In this document: positions 19,770 to 28,854 of the stretch, in pieces
Layout: the number at the start of each line of letters is the position of its first letter
Position numbering within the stretch: position 1 is the stretch's first letter
DNA from: Arenibacterium halophilum
GTDB taxonomy: Bacteria; Pseudomonadota; Alphaproteobacteria; Rhodobacterales; Rhodobacteraceae
Length of the DNA stretch: 64,000 bases
Direction of reading: 5' to 3'
Assembly: GCF_005938225.1 (NCBI RefSeq)
Contig: NZ_VCPC01000004.1
Coordinates: 62,001-126,000 of the forward strand
The notes under the pieces: generated by a model
The model's database searches: none
The model's input: only the letters and a program-made list of their open reading frames with translations
Told to the model about the DNA's origin: nothing
Position numbers and translations under genes: made by a program

Positions 19770-20633
19770 CTATCGGTTATCGTCGCGTGTCATCAGCGTG
19801 TAGAACAGCCATGACACCAGAAGCGTGATCGCGAAGTAGATCAGCGACATCGCCGCCGCCGGACCCAGATCGAACTGGCCCAGCGCGATCTTGACCAGGT
19901 CGATCGACAGCAGCGTCGTCGAATTGCCCGGGCCGCCGCCGGTCAGCACGAAGGGCTCGGTATAGATGTTGAAGCTGTCCATGAACCGCAGCAGCACCGC
20001 GATGGTCAGCACGGTTTTCATCTTGGGCAGCTGTATGTAGCGGAACACCTTCCAGGCCGAGGCGCCGTCGATCCGCGCGGCCTGGTAATAGGCATCCGGG
20101 ATCGACACCAGCCCGGCATAGCACAGCAGCACCACTAGCGATGTCCAGTGCCAGACATCCATGGTGATCACCGTCATCCAGGCAGCAATGGGATTCTGGG
20201 TCATATCATAGGAAATGCCCAGAGTGTGGTTCATGAAATACCCCAACAGCCCGATGTCGGGCAGGGTAAAGATGTTCCACATCGCGCCGACCACGTTCCA
20301 CGGGATCAGCATCGGTAGCGCCATCAGCACAAGACAGACGGGCACCCAGATGCCTTTCTTCGGCATAGACAATGCGATGATGATGCCCAGCGGCACTTCG
20401 ATCGCAAGGATCATGCCGGTGAATAGGAATTGCCGCCCCAGCGCGGCATGGAACCTGTCAGACCGCAGCAGCTGCTGGAACCAGTCGAGCCCCTGCCAGA
20501 AGAACTGATTGTTGCCAAAGGTTTCCTGCACCGAATAGTTGACCACCGTCATGATCGGGATCAGCGCGTTGAAGGCCACCAGCAGCAGGACCGGCAGCAC
20601 GAACAGCCAGGCGCGGTTGTTCTGGGTTTTCAT
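19770..20633 (-). CDS. glpP: Glycerol ABC transporter permease GlpP
   Basis: This 287-residue MalF-type permease has six transmembrane helices, starting WLFVLPVLLLVAFNALIPIM. The EAA loop is recognisable as AARIDGASAWKVFRYIQLP. It pairs with GlpQ in the membrane. Its ATG overlaps the glpT stop (ATGA, four bases), consistent with tight co-translation. The typical FVLTGGGPGNSTT segment of sugar permeases of this class lies just before the fifth helix. Confidence 0.88.
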   Translation of the reverse strand: MKTQNNRAWLFVLPVLLLVAFNALIPIMTVVNYSVQETFGNNQFFWQGLDWFQQLLRSDRFHAALGRQFLFTGMILAIEVPLGIIIALSMPKKGIWVPVCLVLMALPMLIPWNVVGAMWNIFTLPDIGLLGYFMNHTLGISYDMTQNPIAAWMTVITMDVWHWTSLVVLLCYAGLVSIPDAYYQAARIDGASAWKVFRYIQLPKMKTVLTIAVLLRFMDSFNIYTEPFVLTGGGPGNSTTLLSIDLVKIALGQFDLGPAAAMSLIYFAITLLVSWLFYTLMTRDDNR

Positions 20634-21703
20634 GGGCGTGCCTCCGTTGCCAGCCAGCCGTCGGCATACAGGCGGGTCTGATCCTGCCGGAAGGTCAGCC
20701 CCACCTCGGCGCCCTGTTCGGGCACTGGGCCATCGACGATGGCGGAAATGCGCGTGTCGCCCACCATCGCCTCGACCACGTTGTGGCGGCCAAGGTCGGA
20801 CACCTTGCGCACGCGGCCGGTAACGCCTCCGGACCCGAGCGAGACGAATTCGGGGCGGATGCCGATTTCGATGCGCTGTCCTGATCCGGTAATCGGGCCT
20901 TCCAGCGGGATCGGCACGCCGGCAAAGCGCGCGCCGCCGTTGTCCAGCTCGGCGGGCAGCACATTCATGCCGGGCGAGCCGATGAAATGGCCCACGAAAG
21001 TGTGCGCGGGACGTTCAAACAGTTCGACCGGGGTGCCGATCTGCACGATCACGCCAAGGTCCATCACCACAACCTGATCGGCAAAGGTCAGCGCCTCGGT
21101 CTGGTCGTGGGTGACGTAGATCATTGTCGCCTTCACCCGGTGATGCAGTTCCTTCAGCTTTGACCGCAGCTTCCATTTCAGATGCGGGTCGATCACCGTT
21201 AGCGGCTCGTCGAACATCACCACGTTTACGTCGTTGCGCACCAGCCCCCGCCCCATCGAGATTTTCTGTTTATTGTCGGGTGACAGGTGCGAGGCGCGGG
21301 TTTCCAGCATCGCGGTCACGTCCAGCATCTCGGCAATCTCGGTCACGCGCTGGCGCACGACATCCTCGGCGCGGCCCCGGTTGCGCAGGGGAAAGGCAAG
21401 GTTGTCGTAAACGCTCATCGTGTCGTAGATCACCGGAAACTGGAACACCTGCGCGATGTTGCGCTTGTCGGGCGGCAGGTGGGTCACGTCCTGGTCGTCG
21501 AACAGGATCTGGCCTTCGGACGGCTCCAACAAGCCGGAGATGATGTTGAGAAGGGTTGATTTCCCGCAGCCCGACGGCCCCAGCAGCGCATAGGCGCCGC
21601 CGTCCTGCCAGGTGTGGTCGATCTGTTTTAGCGCGTAATCGTCCGGGCTGGCCGGGTTGGGCAGATAGCTGTGGCGCAGCTGCGATAGCGTGATCTTGGC
21701 CAT
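20630..21703 (-). CDS. glpT: Glycerol ABC transporter ATP-binding protein GlpT
   Basis: This 357-residue MalK-type ATPase has a Walker A motif LLGPSGCGKSTLLN, a Walker B motif VNVVMFDEPL, the switch histidine in VTHDQTEALT and a C-terminal regulatory OB-like domain. The ABC signature is degenerate: HLSPDNKQKISMGRG stands where LSGGQ is expected, as is common for one of the two glycerol ATPases. GlpT and GlpS are thought to act as a heterodimer. It starts nine bases after the glpS stop. Confidence 0.88.
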   Translation of the reverse strand: MAKITLSQLRHSYLPNPASPDDYALKQIDHTWQDGGAYALLGPSGCGKSTLLNIISGLLEPSEGQILFDDQDVTHLPPDKRNIAQVFQFPVIYDTMSVYDNLAFPLRNRGRAEDVVRQRVTEIAEMLDVTAMLETRASHLSPDNKQKISMGRGLVRNDVNVVMFDEPLTVIDPHLKWKLRSKLKELHHRVKATMIYVTHDQTEALTFADQVVVMDLGVIVQIGTPVELFERPAHTFVGHFIGSPGMNVLPAELDNGGARFAGVPIPLEGPITGSGQRIEIGIRPEFVSLGSGGVTGRVRKVSDLGRHNVVEAMVGDTRISAIVDGPVPEQGAEVGLTFRQDQTRLYADGWLATEARP

Positions 21704-21712
21704 CCGCGCCCC

Positions 21713-22774
21713 CTATGCCGCCAGCGCGCCATCGGGCGCGAAATAGAAACACTTGCTCGCGTCCATGAAGAACTGGTGATCTTCGCCCACGCGATAGGGG
21801 TGCACCCCGTGCGACAGCGACACCCAGTTACCCGCCTCGGTCGAGAAATGCGCGCTGGATTCCGAGCCGGAGAGTTCCGTTACCAGCACTGTGCCCGTCA
21901 TCGGCACGCGGGCCGTGTCAGTGGCGCGGGGCAGGACGTAGTTTGGACGCACCGCCACGGTATAGGGCCCGTCGCGCAGCGACGCGGCAGCGCCGGTCAG
22001 ATCCCAGGATGCGGCCCCCATCTTTGCCCGATTGCCCTGTTTCACAATAGGCGCGGTGTTGATCGGCGGATCGGAAAACACCTGCGCCGCCTTGAGGTTG
22101 CCGGGCTTGCGGTAAATCTCGGCCGTGGGGCCGAATTGCGCAACGTGCCCGTCATGCATCAGCGCGGTGCGCCCGCCCAGCAACAGCGCCTCTTCGGGTT
22201 CGGATGTCGCGTAGACCACGATGGCGCCGCGACCGGCGAACAGCTCGGGCAGCTGATCGCGCAGTTCTTCCCGCAGTTTGTAATCCAGGTTTGCCAGCGG
22301 TTCGTCCAGGAACACCGCCTGGCTGTCCTTGGCGATGGCACGGGCCAGCGCGGTGCGCTGCTGCTGCCCGCCCGAGAGTTCCTGCGGGCGGCGGTTCAGC
22401 ATCGGTGTCAGCTGTAACAGCCGCGCCACCTCTTCCACCCGGCCTTCGATTTCGGATGTCGCCATGCCCGCGATCTTCAGCGGCGAGGCGATGTTGTCGT
22501 AAACGCTCATATGCGGGTAGTTCACGAAAAACTGGTGCACCAGGCTGATACGGCGCTTCTGCGTCGACACATGGGTCACGTCCTGCCCGTTCATCATGAT
22601 CGTGCCCGAGGCGACCGGGTCAAGCCCGGCCATCAGCTTGATAAGCGAGGTTTTCCCCGCTCCGGTTTCGCCCAGAAGCACGTTGAAATGCCCGGGCTCC
22701 AGCACCAGCGAGGTTGGTTTGATATGGGTCACCGCGCCGACGGTCTTGGTGACGTTTCGCAGCTCGATGGTCAT
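21713..22774 (-). CDS. glpS: Glycerol ABC transporter ATP-binding protein GlpS
   Basis: This 353-residue ATPase has Walker A LLGETGAGKTSLIK, an intact signature ELSGGQQQRTALARA and Walker B AVFLDEPLANLDY. The switch position reads VVYATSEPEEALLL, where Ser replaces the usual His (THD), so this site is probably the catalytically impaired half of the GlpS-GlpT heterodimer, complementing the altered signature in GlpT. The ATG at 22774 starts at the conserved MTIELRNVTK; an upstream in-frame ATG (22804) is less likely. Two hairpins separate it from glpV. Confidence 0.87.
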   Translation of the reverse strand: MTIELRNVTKTVGAVTHIKPTSLVLEPGHFNVLLGETGAGKTSLIKLMAGLDPVASGTIMMNGQDVTHVSTQKRRISLVHQFFVNYPHMSVYDNIASPLKIAGMATSEIEGRVEEVARLLQLTPMLNRRPQELSGGQQQRTALARAIAKDSQAVFLDEPLANLDYKLREELRDQLPELFAGRGAIVVYATSEPEEALLLGGRTALMHDGHVAQFGPTAEIYRKPGNLKAAQVFSDPPINTAPIVKQGNRAKMGAASWDLTGAAASLRDGPYTVAVRPNYVLPRATDTARVPMTGTVLVTELSGSESSAHFSTEAGNWVSLSHGVHPYRVGEDHQFFMDASKCFYFAPDGALAA

Positions 22775-22808
22775 GCCCCGCCCCTGTGAGACCTTGGAGT
22801 TCATAGAT

Positions 22809-22867
22809 CGGACGAAGGCATTTGCCCCCGTCCGAGGCCCGCGCCGGGAAGAGAGGGACCCGGCGCG
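22809..22867 (-). terminator. Two hairpins between glpV and glpS
   Basis: On the minus strand a 9-bp stem (CGCGCCGGG with CCCGGCGCG, 10-base loop, 22840-22867) is followed by a second stem (CGGACG/CGTCCG, 22809-22834). Neither has a T run. Stems in this place often protect the binding-protein part of the mRNA and reduce downstream expression. Confidence 0.55.
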
Positions 22868-22873
22868 CGCGGT

Positions 22874-24610
22874 TCAGTTGGCCGCCCAGCGCGCGACCAG
22901 TTCGTCATAGTTGACGGTCATGCCCTGCGGCTTTTCGTTGTCGAGTTTGGCTTTCGCCCCGCCCTTGCCCAGCCATTCGGACGGATCCTTCGGCTCGTTC
23001 AGGCGCGGGCCGCAGCCGCCATAGACATTGGCCGCCTCGTCCGCCTGCTGCATCCGGGCCATCGTCACATCCATTTCATTGGCCAGACGGTCCATCGCTT
23101 CCTGCGGGGTAAAGGCGCCCGAGTTCACGTCACCGATCTGCTGCCACCAGATCTGGGCCAGCTTGGGATAATCGGGCACGTTGATGCCGGTCGGCGACCA
23201 CGCCACCCGGTCGGGCGAGCGATAGAATTCGACCACACCACCCAGTTTCGGCGCGCGTTCGGTGAAGGATTCATGCCGCACCGTACTGTCGCGGGCAAAG
23301 GTCAGCCCGACATGGCTTTTCTTGGTGTCCACGGTTTTTGACGTCACGAACTGCGCATAAAGCCATGCGGCCTTGGCGCGGTCGGTCGGCGTGGATTTCA
23401 GGATCGTCCACGACCCCACGTCCTGATAGCCGACCTTCTGGCCTTCTTCCCAATAGGGGCCATGCGGCGACGGGGCCGCGCGCCACAGCGGCGTGCCTTC
23501 GTCATCGACGGTATTGTTGCCCTCGGATTTCGGCTTGACCATGTCGGCCAGGAAGGCGGTGTACCAGAAAATCTGCTGGGCCACGTTGCCCTGGCTCAGG
23601 GCCGGAAGCGACTGGTAGAAATCATAGGACGCCGCGCCCGGGGGGGCATAGTTGCGCAGCCATTCATCCCACTTGCGGATCGCATAAACCGCCGCCGGGC
23701 CGTTTGCTGCCCCACCGCGCGACACGGATGCGCCCGAGGGGTTGCAGCTGCCTTCTTCCATCCGGATGCCCCATTCGTCGATGGGCCGCCCGTTCGGTTC
23801 GCCTTTCGAACCCGTTCCTGCCATCGACAGCCAGGCATCCGTCATCCGCCAGCCAAGGTCGGGCGCGCGTTTGCCGTAATCCATGTGGCCATAGACGGTC
23901 ACGCCGTCAATTTCCTTCACGTCCTCGGAAAAGAACTGCGCGATGTCCTCGTAGGCAGACCAGTTGACCGGCACGCCCAGCTCATAGCCGTATTTTTCCT
24001 GAAACCGCGCCTTGAGGTCGGGATTGTCAAACCAGTCCTTGCGGAACCAGTAGAGGTTCGCGAACTGCTGGTCGGGCAGCTGATACAGGTTGCCATCGGG
24101 CCCGGTGGTAAAGCTGATGCCCATGAAATCATCAAGGTCCAGCGTGGGCGAGGTCACATCCGCCGCTTCGCCGGCCATCCATTCGGTCAGGTTCACCGCC
24201 AGTTGCAGCCTTGAGTGTGTACCGATCAGGTCGCTGTCGTTGACATAGGCATCGTAAAGGTTGCGCTGCGTCTGCATCTGGGTCTGCACAGCCTGGACAA
24301 CCTCCCCTTCGCCCAGAATCTGATGGTTCACCTTGATGCCGGTGATTTCCTCGAATGCCTTCGTCAGCACGTCGCTTTCATATTGGTGGGTTGGAATGCC
24401 TTCGGACAGCACGTTGATTTCCATACCGGAAAACGGCGCCGCGGCGTCGATGAACCACTGCATCTCGGCCATTTGCTCGTCTTTGCTGAGCGCCGAGGGC
24501 TGAAACTCGTCATTAATCCATTTTTCCGCCGCAGCAGCATCTGCATACGCGGCATCGCTTCCCGCAATCACGGCCGAGACCGCAACCGCGGAGAGTAGAT
24601 ACTTTCGCAT
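22874..24610 (-). CDS. glpV: Glycerol ABC transporter substrate-binding protein GlpV
   Basis: This 578-residue periplasmic binding protein has a signal peptide (MRKYLLSAVAVSAVIAGSDA, cleaved after YADA or nearby). The body shows FSGMEINVLSEGIPTHQYES and EEITGIKVNHQILGEGEVVQ, typical of large cluster B sugar/polyol-binding proteins. At 578 residues it is longer than the usual 400-450, as is known for the alphaproteobacterial glycerol-binding protein. It is the first gene of the glp transporter operon, and its promoter lies in the 150-base divergent gap to glpR. Confidence 0.88.
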   Translation of the reverse strand: MRKYLLSAVAVSAVIAGSDAAYADAAAAEKWINDEFQPSALSKDEQMAEMQWFIDAAAPFSGMEINVLSEGIPTHQYESDVLTKAFEEITGIKVNHQILGEGEVVQAVQTQMQTQRNLYDAYVNDSDLIGTHSRLQLAVNLTEWMAGEAADVTSPTLDLDDFMGISFTTGPDGNLYQLPDQQFANLYWFRKDWFDNPDLKARFQEKYGYELGVPVNWSAYEDIAQFFSEDVKEIDGVTVYGHMDYGKRAPDLGWRMTDAWLSMAGTGSKGEPNGRPIDEWGIRMEEGSCNPSGASVSRGGAANGPAAVYAIRKWDEWLRNYAPPGAASYDFYQSLPALSQGNVAQQIFWYTAFLADMVKPKSEGNNTVDDEGTPLWRAAPSPHGPYWEEGQKVGYQDVGSWTILKSTPTDRAKAAWLYAQFVTSKTVDTKKSHVGLTFARDSTVRHESFTERAPKLGGVVEFYRSPDRVAWSPTGINVPDYPKLAQIWWQQIGDVNSGAFTPQEAMDRLANEMDVTMARMQQADEAANVYGGCGPRLNEPKDPSEWLGKGGAKAKLDNEKPQGMTVNYDELVARWAAN

Positions 24611-24664
24611 CTCACACCTCCCTGTGTTTCGTATATGCGCAAGTTACCTCGCGTCATTTTGATG

Positions 24665-24718
24665 AAACGAACGCAAACGAAAGTCAAATGAATAAATTTT
24701 CTGGCGAAACGCGCGTTT
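24665..24718. promoter_or_regulatory. Putative GlpR operators in the glpV-glpR intergenic region
   Basis: Two direct copies of AAACGAA (24665-24671 and 24675-24681) sit ten bases apart, one helical turn. Further on is a perfect 12-bp palindrome AAACGCGCGTTT (24707-24718). Repeats of this type are typical of DeoR-family operators, so the divergent glpV and glpR promoters are probably repressed here by GlpR. Confidence 0.5.
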
Positions 24719-24760
24719 TGGGCCTATACGATCCTGCGGATATGGCCCAAGGAAGGCCTC

Positions 24761-25552
24761 ATGGATTTGAGCCAGAGACAGCAGGAAATACTGGAATCCC
24801 TTAGGGTTGAGGGGCGGGTCGAGGTTGAGGACCTGGCCGGGCGATTCAGCGTGACCAGCCAGACGATCCGCCGCGATCTTGCCGAACTGTGCGACCGTGG
24901 GCTGGCCGCGCGCACCCACGGCGGGGCGCGCAAGATCGCAACCGTTTCGAACCGCGAATACCACGAACGCCGCCTGCTGCGCGGCCCCGAGAAGGAATCG
25001 ATGGGCACGCTGGCGGCAGGGCTGATTCCAAACAACTGTTCCGTCACGCTGAACATCGGCACCACCACCGAACAGGTCGCCCGCGCCCTGTCGCGCCACG
25101 AAGGGCTGATGGTGATGTCGAACAATATCAACATCATAAACCAGTTCATGGGCAGCCGCGTGCGCGAGCTGATCCTTGTGGGCGGGGCGGTGCGCACCAG
25201 CGACGGCGCCATCGTCGGCGAAGAGGCCGTAGAGTTCATTTCCCGCTACAAGGTCGATTTCGCGGTGATCGGGGCCTCGGCGCTGGATGCCGATGGCGCG
25301 ATCCTTGATTACGACACGCGCGAGGTTTCCGTCGCCCGCGCGATCCTGCGCAATTCGCGCCACCGCATCTGCGTGGCCGATTCGTCCAAGTTCGACCTGT
25401 CGGCGCCGGTGCGCATTTGCGACGTGGGCGATCTGGACTATTTCATCACCGACACGCCCCCGCCTCGCGCCTTTGTCGAGGCGGCCGAGCGGGCAAATAC
25501 GCAAATTCTGACAGTGGAAGAACACAATGGCTTCGGGCTCAAATCCGCCTGA
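24761..25552 (+). CDS. glpR: DeoR-family regulator of glycerol genes
   Basis: This 263-residue regulator has an N-terminal DeoR winged helix (LSQRQQEILESLRVEGRVEV, then VTSQTIRRDLAEL) and a C-terminal phosphosugar-sensing domain with NIGTTTEQVARAL, VLVGG-like LILVGGAV and DSSKFDLSAPV. GlpR repressors respond to glycerol-3-phosphate or glycerol. The gene overlaps glpD by 26 bases and diverges from glpV, which supports control of both glycerol uptake and oxidation. It starts at ATG 24761, just after two candidate operators. Confidence 0.88.
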   Translation: MDLSQRQQEILESLRVEGRVEVEDLAGRFSVTSQTIRRDLAELCDRGLAARTHGGARKIATVSNREYHERRLLRGPEKESMGTLAAGLIPNNCSVTLNIGTTTEQVARALSRHEGLMVMSNNINIINQFMGSRVRELILVGGAVRTSDGAIVGEEAVEFISRYKVDFAVIGASALDADGAILDYDTREVSVARAILRNSRHRICVADSSKFDLSAPVRICDVGDLDYFITDTPPPRAFVEAAERANTQILTVEEHNGFGLKSA

Positions 25553-27116
25553 TCGAAACGATATCGTCGACATGTTCGTGATCGGTGGCGGCATCAACGG
25601 CTGTGGCATCGCACGCGATGCGGCGGGGCGCGGGCTGAGCGTGACGCTGGCCGAAATGAACGATCTTGGCTGGGCGACATCCTCTGCCTCGACCAAGCTG
25701 TTTCACGGCGGGCTGCGCTACCTCGAATTCTTCGAGTTCCGGCTGGTGCGCGAGGCATTGCGCGAGCGCGAGGTGCTGCTGAAGGCGATGCCGCATATCA
25801 GCTGGCCGATGCGCTTCGTGCTGCCGATCCATCCCGCGATGCGGTTCGACATGGCCACCCCCGCCTCGCGCCTGCTGACGCTGTTCATGCCGTGGATGAA
25901 GGGCAAGCGCCCCGCCTGGCTGATCCGGCTGGGGCTGTACCTGTACGACACGCTGGGCGCGCGCGAAATTCTGCCGGGCACCAAAACGCTGGACCTGAAG
26001 AACAGCGCCGAAGGCGCGCCGTTGCAGGAACGCTTTGAAAAGGCCTTTGAGTATTCCGATTGCTGGGTCCAGGATTCGCGGCTGGTGGTGCTGAACGCCC
26101 GCGATGCGCAGGCCCGGGGTGCGACGATCCTGACCCGCACCCGCGTGGTCGAGGCCCAGCGCGCCGCCGATCACTGGACGATCACCACCGAGACGGACGG
26201 CAAGCGCGCGATCCACCGCGCCCGGTTCCTTTTGAACGCGGGGGGCCCTTGGGTGTCGGATGTTGTGGGGCAGGTGCTGCACATCAATTCGTCCGAACAC
26301 ATCCGGCTGGTGCGCGGCAGCCATATCGTGACGCGCCGCCTGTATGATCACGACAAATGCTATTTCTTTCAGGGCAGCGACGGGCGGATCATCTTTGCCA
26401 TCCCCTACGAGCAGGATTTCACGCTGATCGGCACCACGGATTCCGACCACCCCGCCCCCTCGGTCAAGCCCGTCTGCACCCCGGAAGAGTCGGATTATCT
26501 GCGCACATTCGCCAGCGAATATTTCAAGACCGATATACAGCAGGATGACATCGTCTGGACCTATTCGGGCGTGCGGCCGCTCTATGATGACGGGGCCAGT
26601 TCCGCCACGGCAGCAACGCGTGAATATGTGCTGTCCCTGGATGACAGCGCGGCGCCTTTGCTGAACATCTTTGGCGGCAAGATCACCACATATCGTCGCC
26701 TTGCCGAAGCCGCGATGGACAAGGCCGCGCCGTTTTTCCCCGGCATGAAAGAGGATTGGAGTGCGGGGATCCCCCTGCCCGGTGGCAATTTTCCGGTCGA
26801 TGGCGTGGCTGCGCTGATCGACGGGCTGCGCGCCGCGTATCCGTTTCTGGATGCGAAATGGGCCGAACGCATGGTCCGCGCCTATGGCACCGAGGCCCGC
26901 GACATTCTGGGCGATGCGGGACAAGCCACTGACCTGGGGCGTGATTTCGGCGCAACCGTCACACAGGCCGAACTGGATTGGGCGATTGCGCGCGAATGGG
27001 TGCGCACGGGCGACGATTTCCTGTGGCGCCGCACGAAACAGGGCCTCCGCGTGAGCGAAATTCAGGCCGGGGAGATCGACAGCTACATCCGTCAGTCCTG
27101 CGGCACGATTTCGTAG
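25527..27116 (+). CDS. glpD: Glycerol-3-phosphate dehydrogenase (FAD, membrane-associated)
   Basis: This 529-residue flavoprotein oxidises glycerol-3-phosphate to dihydroxyacetone phosphate and feeds electrons to quinone. It has the FAD-binding GGGINGCGIARDAAGRG (about 13-29), the substrate-channel motif SSASTKLFHGGLRYLE and a C-terminal DAO domain. The length is normal. It starts inside the end of glpR. No glycerol kinase gene is visible in the window, so phosphorylation of imported glycerol depends on a gene elsewhere. Its 3' end overlaps the convergent hypothetical gene by 25 bases. Confidence 0.95.
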   Translation: MASGSNPPDRNDIVDMFVIGGGINGCGIARDAAGRGLSVTLAEMNDLGWATSSASTKLFHGGLRYLEFFEFRLVREALREREVLLKAMPHISWPMRFVLPIHPAMRFDMATPASRLLTLFMPWMKGKRPAWLIRLGLYLYDTLGAREILPGTKTLDLKNSAEGAPLQERFEKAFEYSDCWVQDSRLVVLNARDAQARGATILTRTRVVEAQRAADHWTITTETDGKRAIHRARFLLNAGGPWVSDVVGQVLHINSSEHIRLVRGSHIVTRRLYDHDKCYFFQGSDGRIIFAIPYEQDFTLIGTTDSDHPAPSVKPVCTPEESDYLRTFASEYFKTDIQQDDIVWTYSGVRPLYDDGASSATAATREYVLSLDDSAAPLLNIFGGKITTYRRLAEAAMDKAAPFFPGMKEDWSAGIPLPGGNFPVDGVAALIDGLRAAYPFLDAKWAERMVRAYGTEARDILGDAGQATDLGRDFGATVTQAELDWAIAREWVRTGDDFLWRRTKQGLRVSEIQAGEIDSYIRQSCGTIS

Positions 27117-28675
27117 GTCAGCTCCATCTCGGTCGAAATCTGGCGCGGCAGCATGTGGCGAACCCGGCCCCCGGCCACGGCGCCGTCGGGCGAGATTCGC
27201 AGGCTCTTCTGCCCCTCTTGCCTGCGAATGGCGACGGCTTGGCCTGCGGCATCATATTCCAGATGGTCGACCCAGGGCGCAGACCAGAACAGCACCGGAT
27301 CGAACGGTGCGCTGCGCGCTACGGCATTATAATCGATACTACTCAGGTGCATCTTGCCTTGGGCGTCCGGCGTGTAGCTGCGCTGCTGGTGAGTCGGGAA
27401 GGCGACCGAGATCATCGCGGGGGCGCTGAGGTTTGCGCCATTGTCAGCCACCACCGCGATATCAACTCGGCTGACACGGCGCTGTGCCAGTTCGTCAGGC
27501 GGGAACGACGGTATATCGACGGCGTCCTGCCACTGCAGCGTCAGCCGCGCGGTATCACCTTTATCGCCAATGGGTTCGATGCTGGCATCGCCCGTGACGA
27601 CGAACCAGTGGAACGTCAGCTCCCGCCCGTTTGGATCAACTGTGTCGCCCGCACTGACAGTCAGGCTGCGTTCGTACTGCGGGCCGCGCCACAGCCGCGC
27701 GATGGCCGAAGGCGTGGAAAAAAGCCGTTCGCTCAGGCCAGCCAACCCGGCCCGATCGCCGAAGTCTTCCTCTTCCACCGTCAGGCGCACCATCGGCGGA
27801 ATCGTATCCGGCAGCATCGCCGCCGCCTGCGCGATCATGCGTTCGGGCCGTAGCCTTTTGCCGTGAAACACCACCGGATGCGCCACGTTCGACAGGTAGT
27901 CGGCCCGCCCATTCACACCCAGAAGGTTGCGCCGCAAGATCATCTGGAGCGTCGGTGCAACAAGGCCGCCCCGTTCCAACGCGGCCCATGTATCGGGACG
28001 GAAGGCGGCCAATGTCATCGCTGCCGACATCAGGAACGGCTGGTCGCTGCCGGACGAGCCCTGACTGGTCACCACGTAGGGCCAGTTGGCAGGGAACATA
28101 TCGACGGCGTCGTGATCTTGATGTTCGGGGTAAAAATAGATGGCGTTGGCCTGATAATGCGACGCGGCAGCCATGGTACCCCGGTGCGACGTCATCGCCG
28201 CGCGGGTCTGGCTGCGCCATTGCGGCCTGCCGGTGAGTGCGGTCGATGAATTCCCGATTAGCGGAACTGGCAGCGCAATATCCTGCGCCAGCCCGTAATC
28301 GCGGTGACGTTGCACCAGCTTTGGCCCGTAGCGCAGAAACGTCAGCGCCGGAAACTGACTGGATTGCAGGGTCGAATGATCTCGATCGCGATTTTCGTAG
28401 ACAAATCCGTCGAACCCATGCGCAACCCCGCGCCCTATCAGCCCGTTCAGCTGTGCGGCGCCTGCGATTGGCAGTGACGCGGAAACGCCCGCAGGGCCAC
28501 CGGCATTTGGAGGCAAGGTCAAAGCTTCAACCGTGCGCATACCCGATGCCGTGGTTCGCACCAGATCGGCATCGTCAATCACCAAAAGTCGTTCGGACGG
28601 CCCGGTGGTGGCGCGATAAGCCCCAAGTCCGGCGGCCAGTGCCAGCAAGCCTGCCAGAAGAACGTTCACCCTCAT
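27092..28675 (-). CDS. Large secreted protein of unknown function
   Basis: I do not recognise this 527-residue protein. It has an N-terminal hydrophobic signal (MRVNVLLAGLLALAAGLGAY) and no further membrane segment, so it is probably periplasmic. The region around residues 330-390 (VSAGDTVDPNGRELTFHWFV) resembles an immunoglobulin-like or PKD-like beta domain. Before it are motifs such as GFDGFVYENRDRDHS, YFYPEHQDHDAVDMFP and NVAHPVVFHG with several His and Asp that could bind metal. The ORF is long, uninterrupted and codon-typical. It overlaps the glpD end by 25 bases. A role in glycerol metabolism is not indicated. Confidence 0.6.
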   Translation of the reverse strand: MRVNVLLAGLLALAAGLGAYRATTGPSERLLVIDDADLVRTTASGMRTVEALTLPPNAGGPAGVSASLPIAGAAQLNGLIGRGVAHGFDGFVYENRDRDHSTLQSSQFPALTFLRYGPKLVQRHRDYGLAQDIALPVPLIGNSSTALTGRPQWRSQTRAAMTSHRGTMAAASHYQANAIYFYPEHQDHDAVDMFPANWPYVVTSQGSSGSDQPFLMSAAMTLAAFRPDTWAALERGGLVAPTLQMILRRNLLGVNGRADYLSNVAHPVVFHGKRLRPERMIAQAAAMLPDTIPPMVRLTVEEEDFGDRAGLAGLSERLFSTPSAIARLWRGPQYERSLTVSAGDTVDPNGRELTFHWFVVTGDASIEPIGDKGDTARLTLQWQDAVDIPSFPPDELAQRRVSRVDIAVVADNGANLSAPAMISVAFPTHQQRSYTPDAQGKMHLSSIDYNAVARSAPFDPVLFWSAPWVDHLEYDAAGQAVAIRRQEGQKSLRISPDGAVAGGRVRHMLPRQISTEMELTYEIVPQD

Positions 28676-28854
28676 GCCATCGTTTTCCACATAGCCAACC
28701 CAGTTTCACACCATGACCCACGTCGGATCAAGCGCATAGGCCGAACGCAGAGAAAGGCGCAAATCACACGGCTGGTGCCACGGCTGGCAGTCATTTTGCG
28801 CCTACAGCCGCTTCGCCGCTTGTTCTTGCGACGCAAACGCGGCATCGCTGTTGC

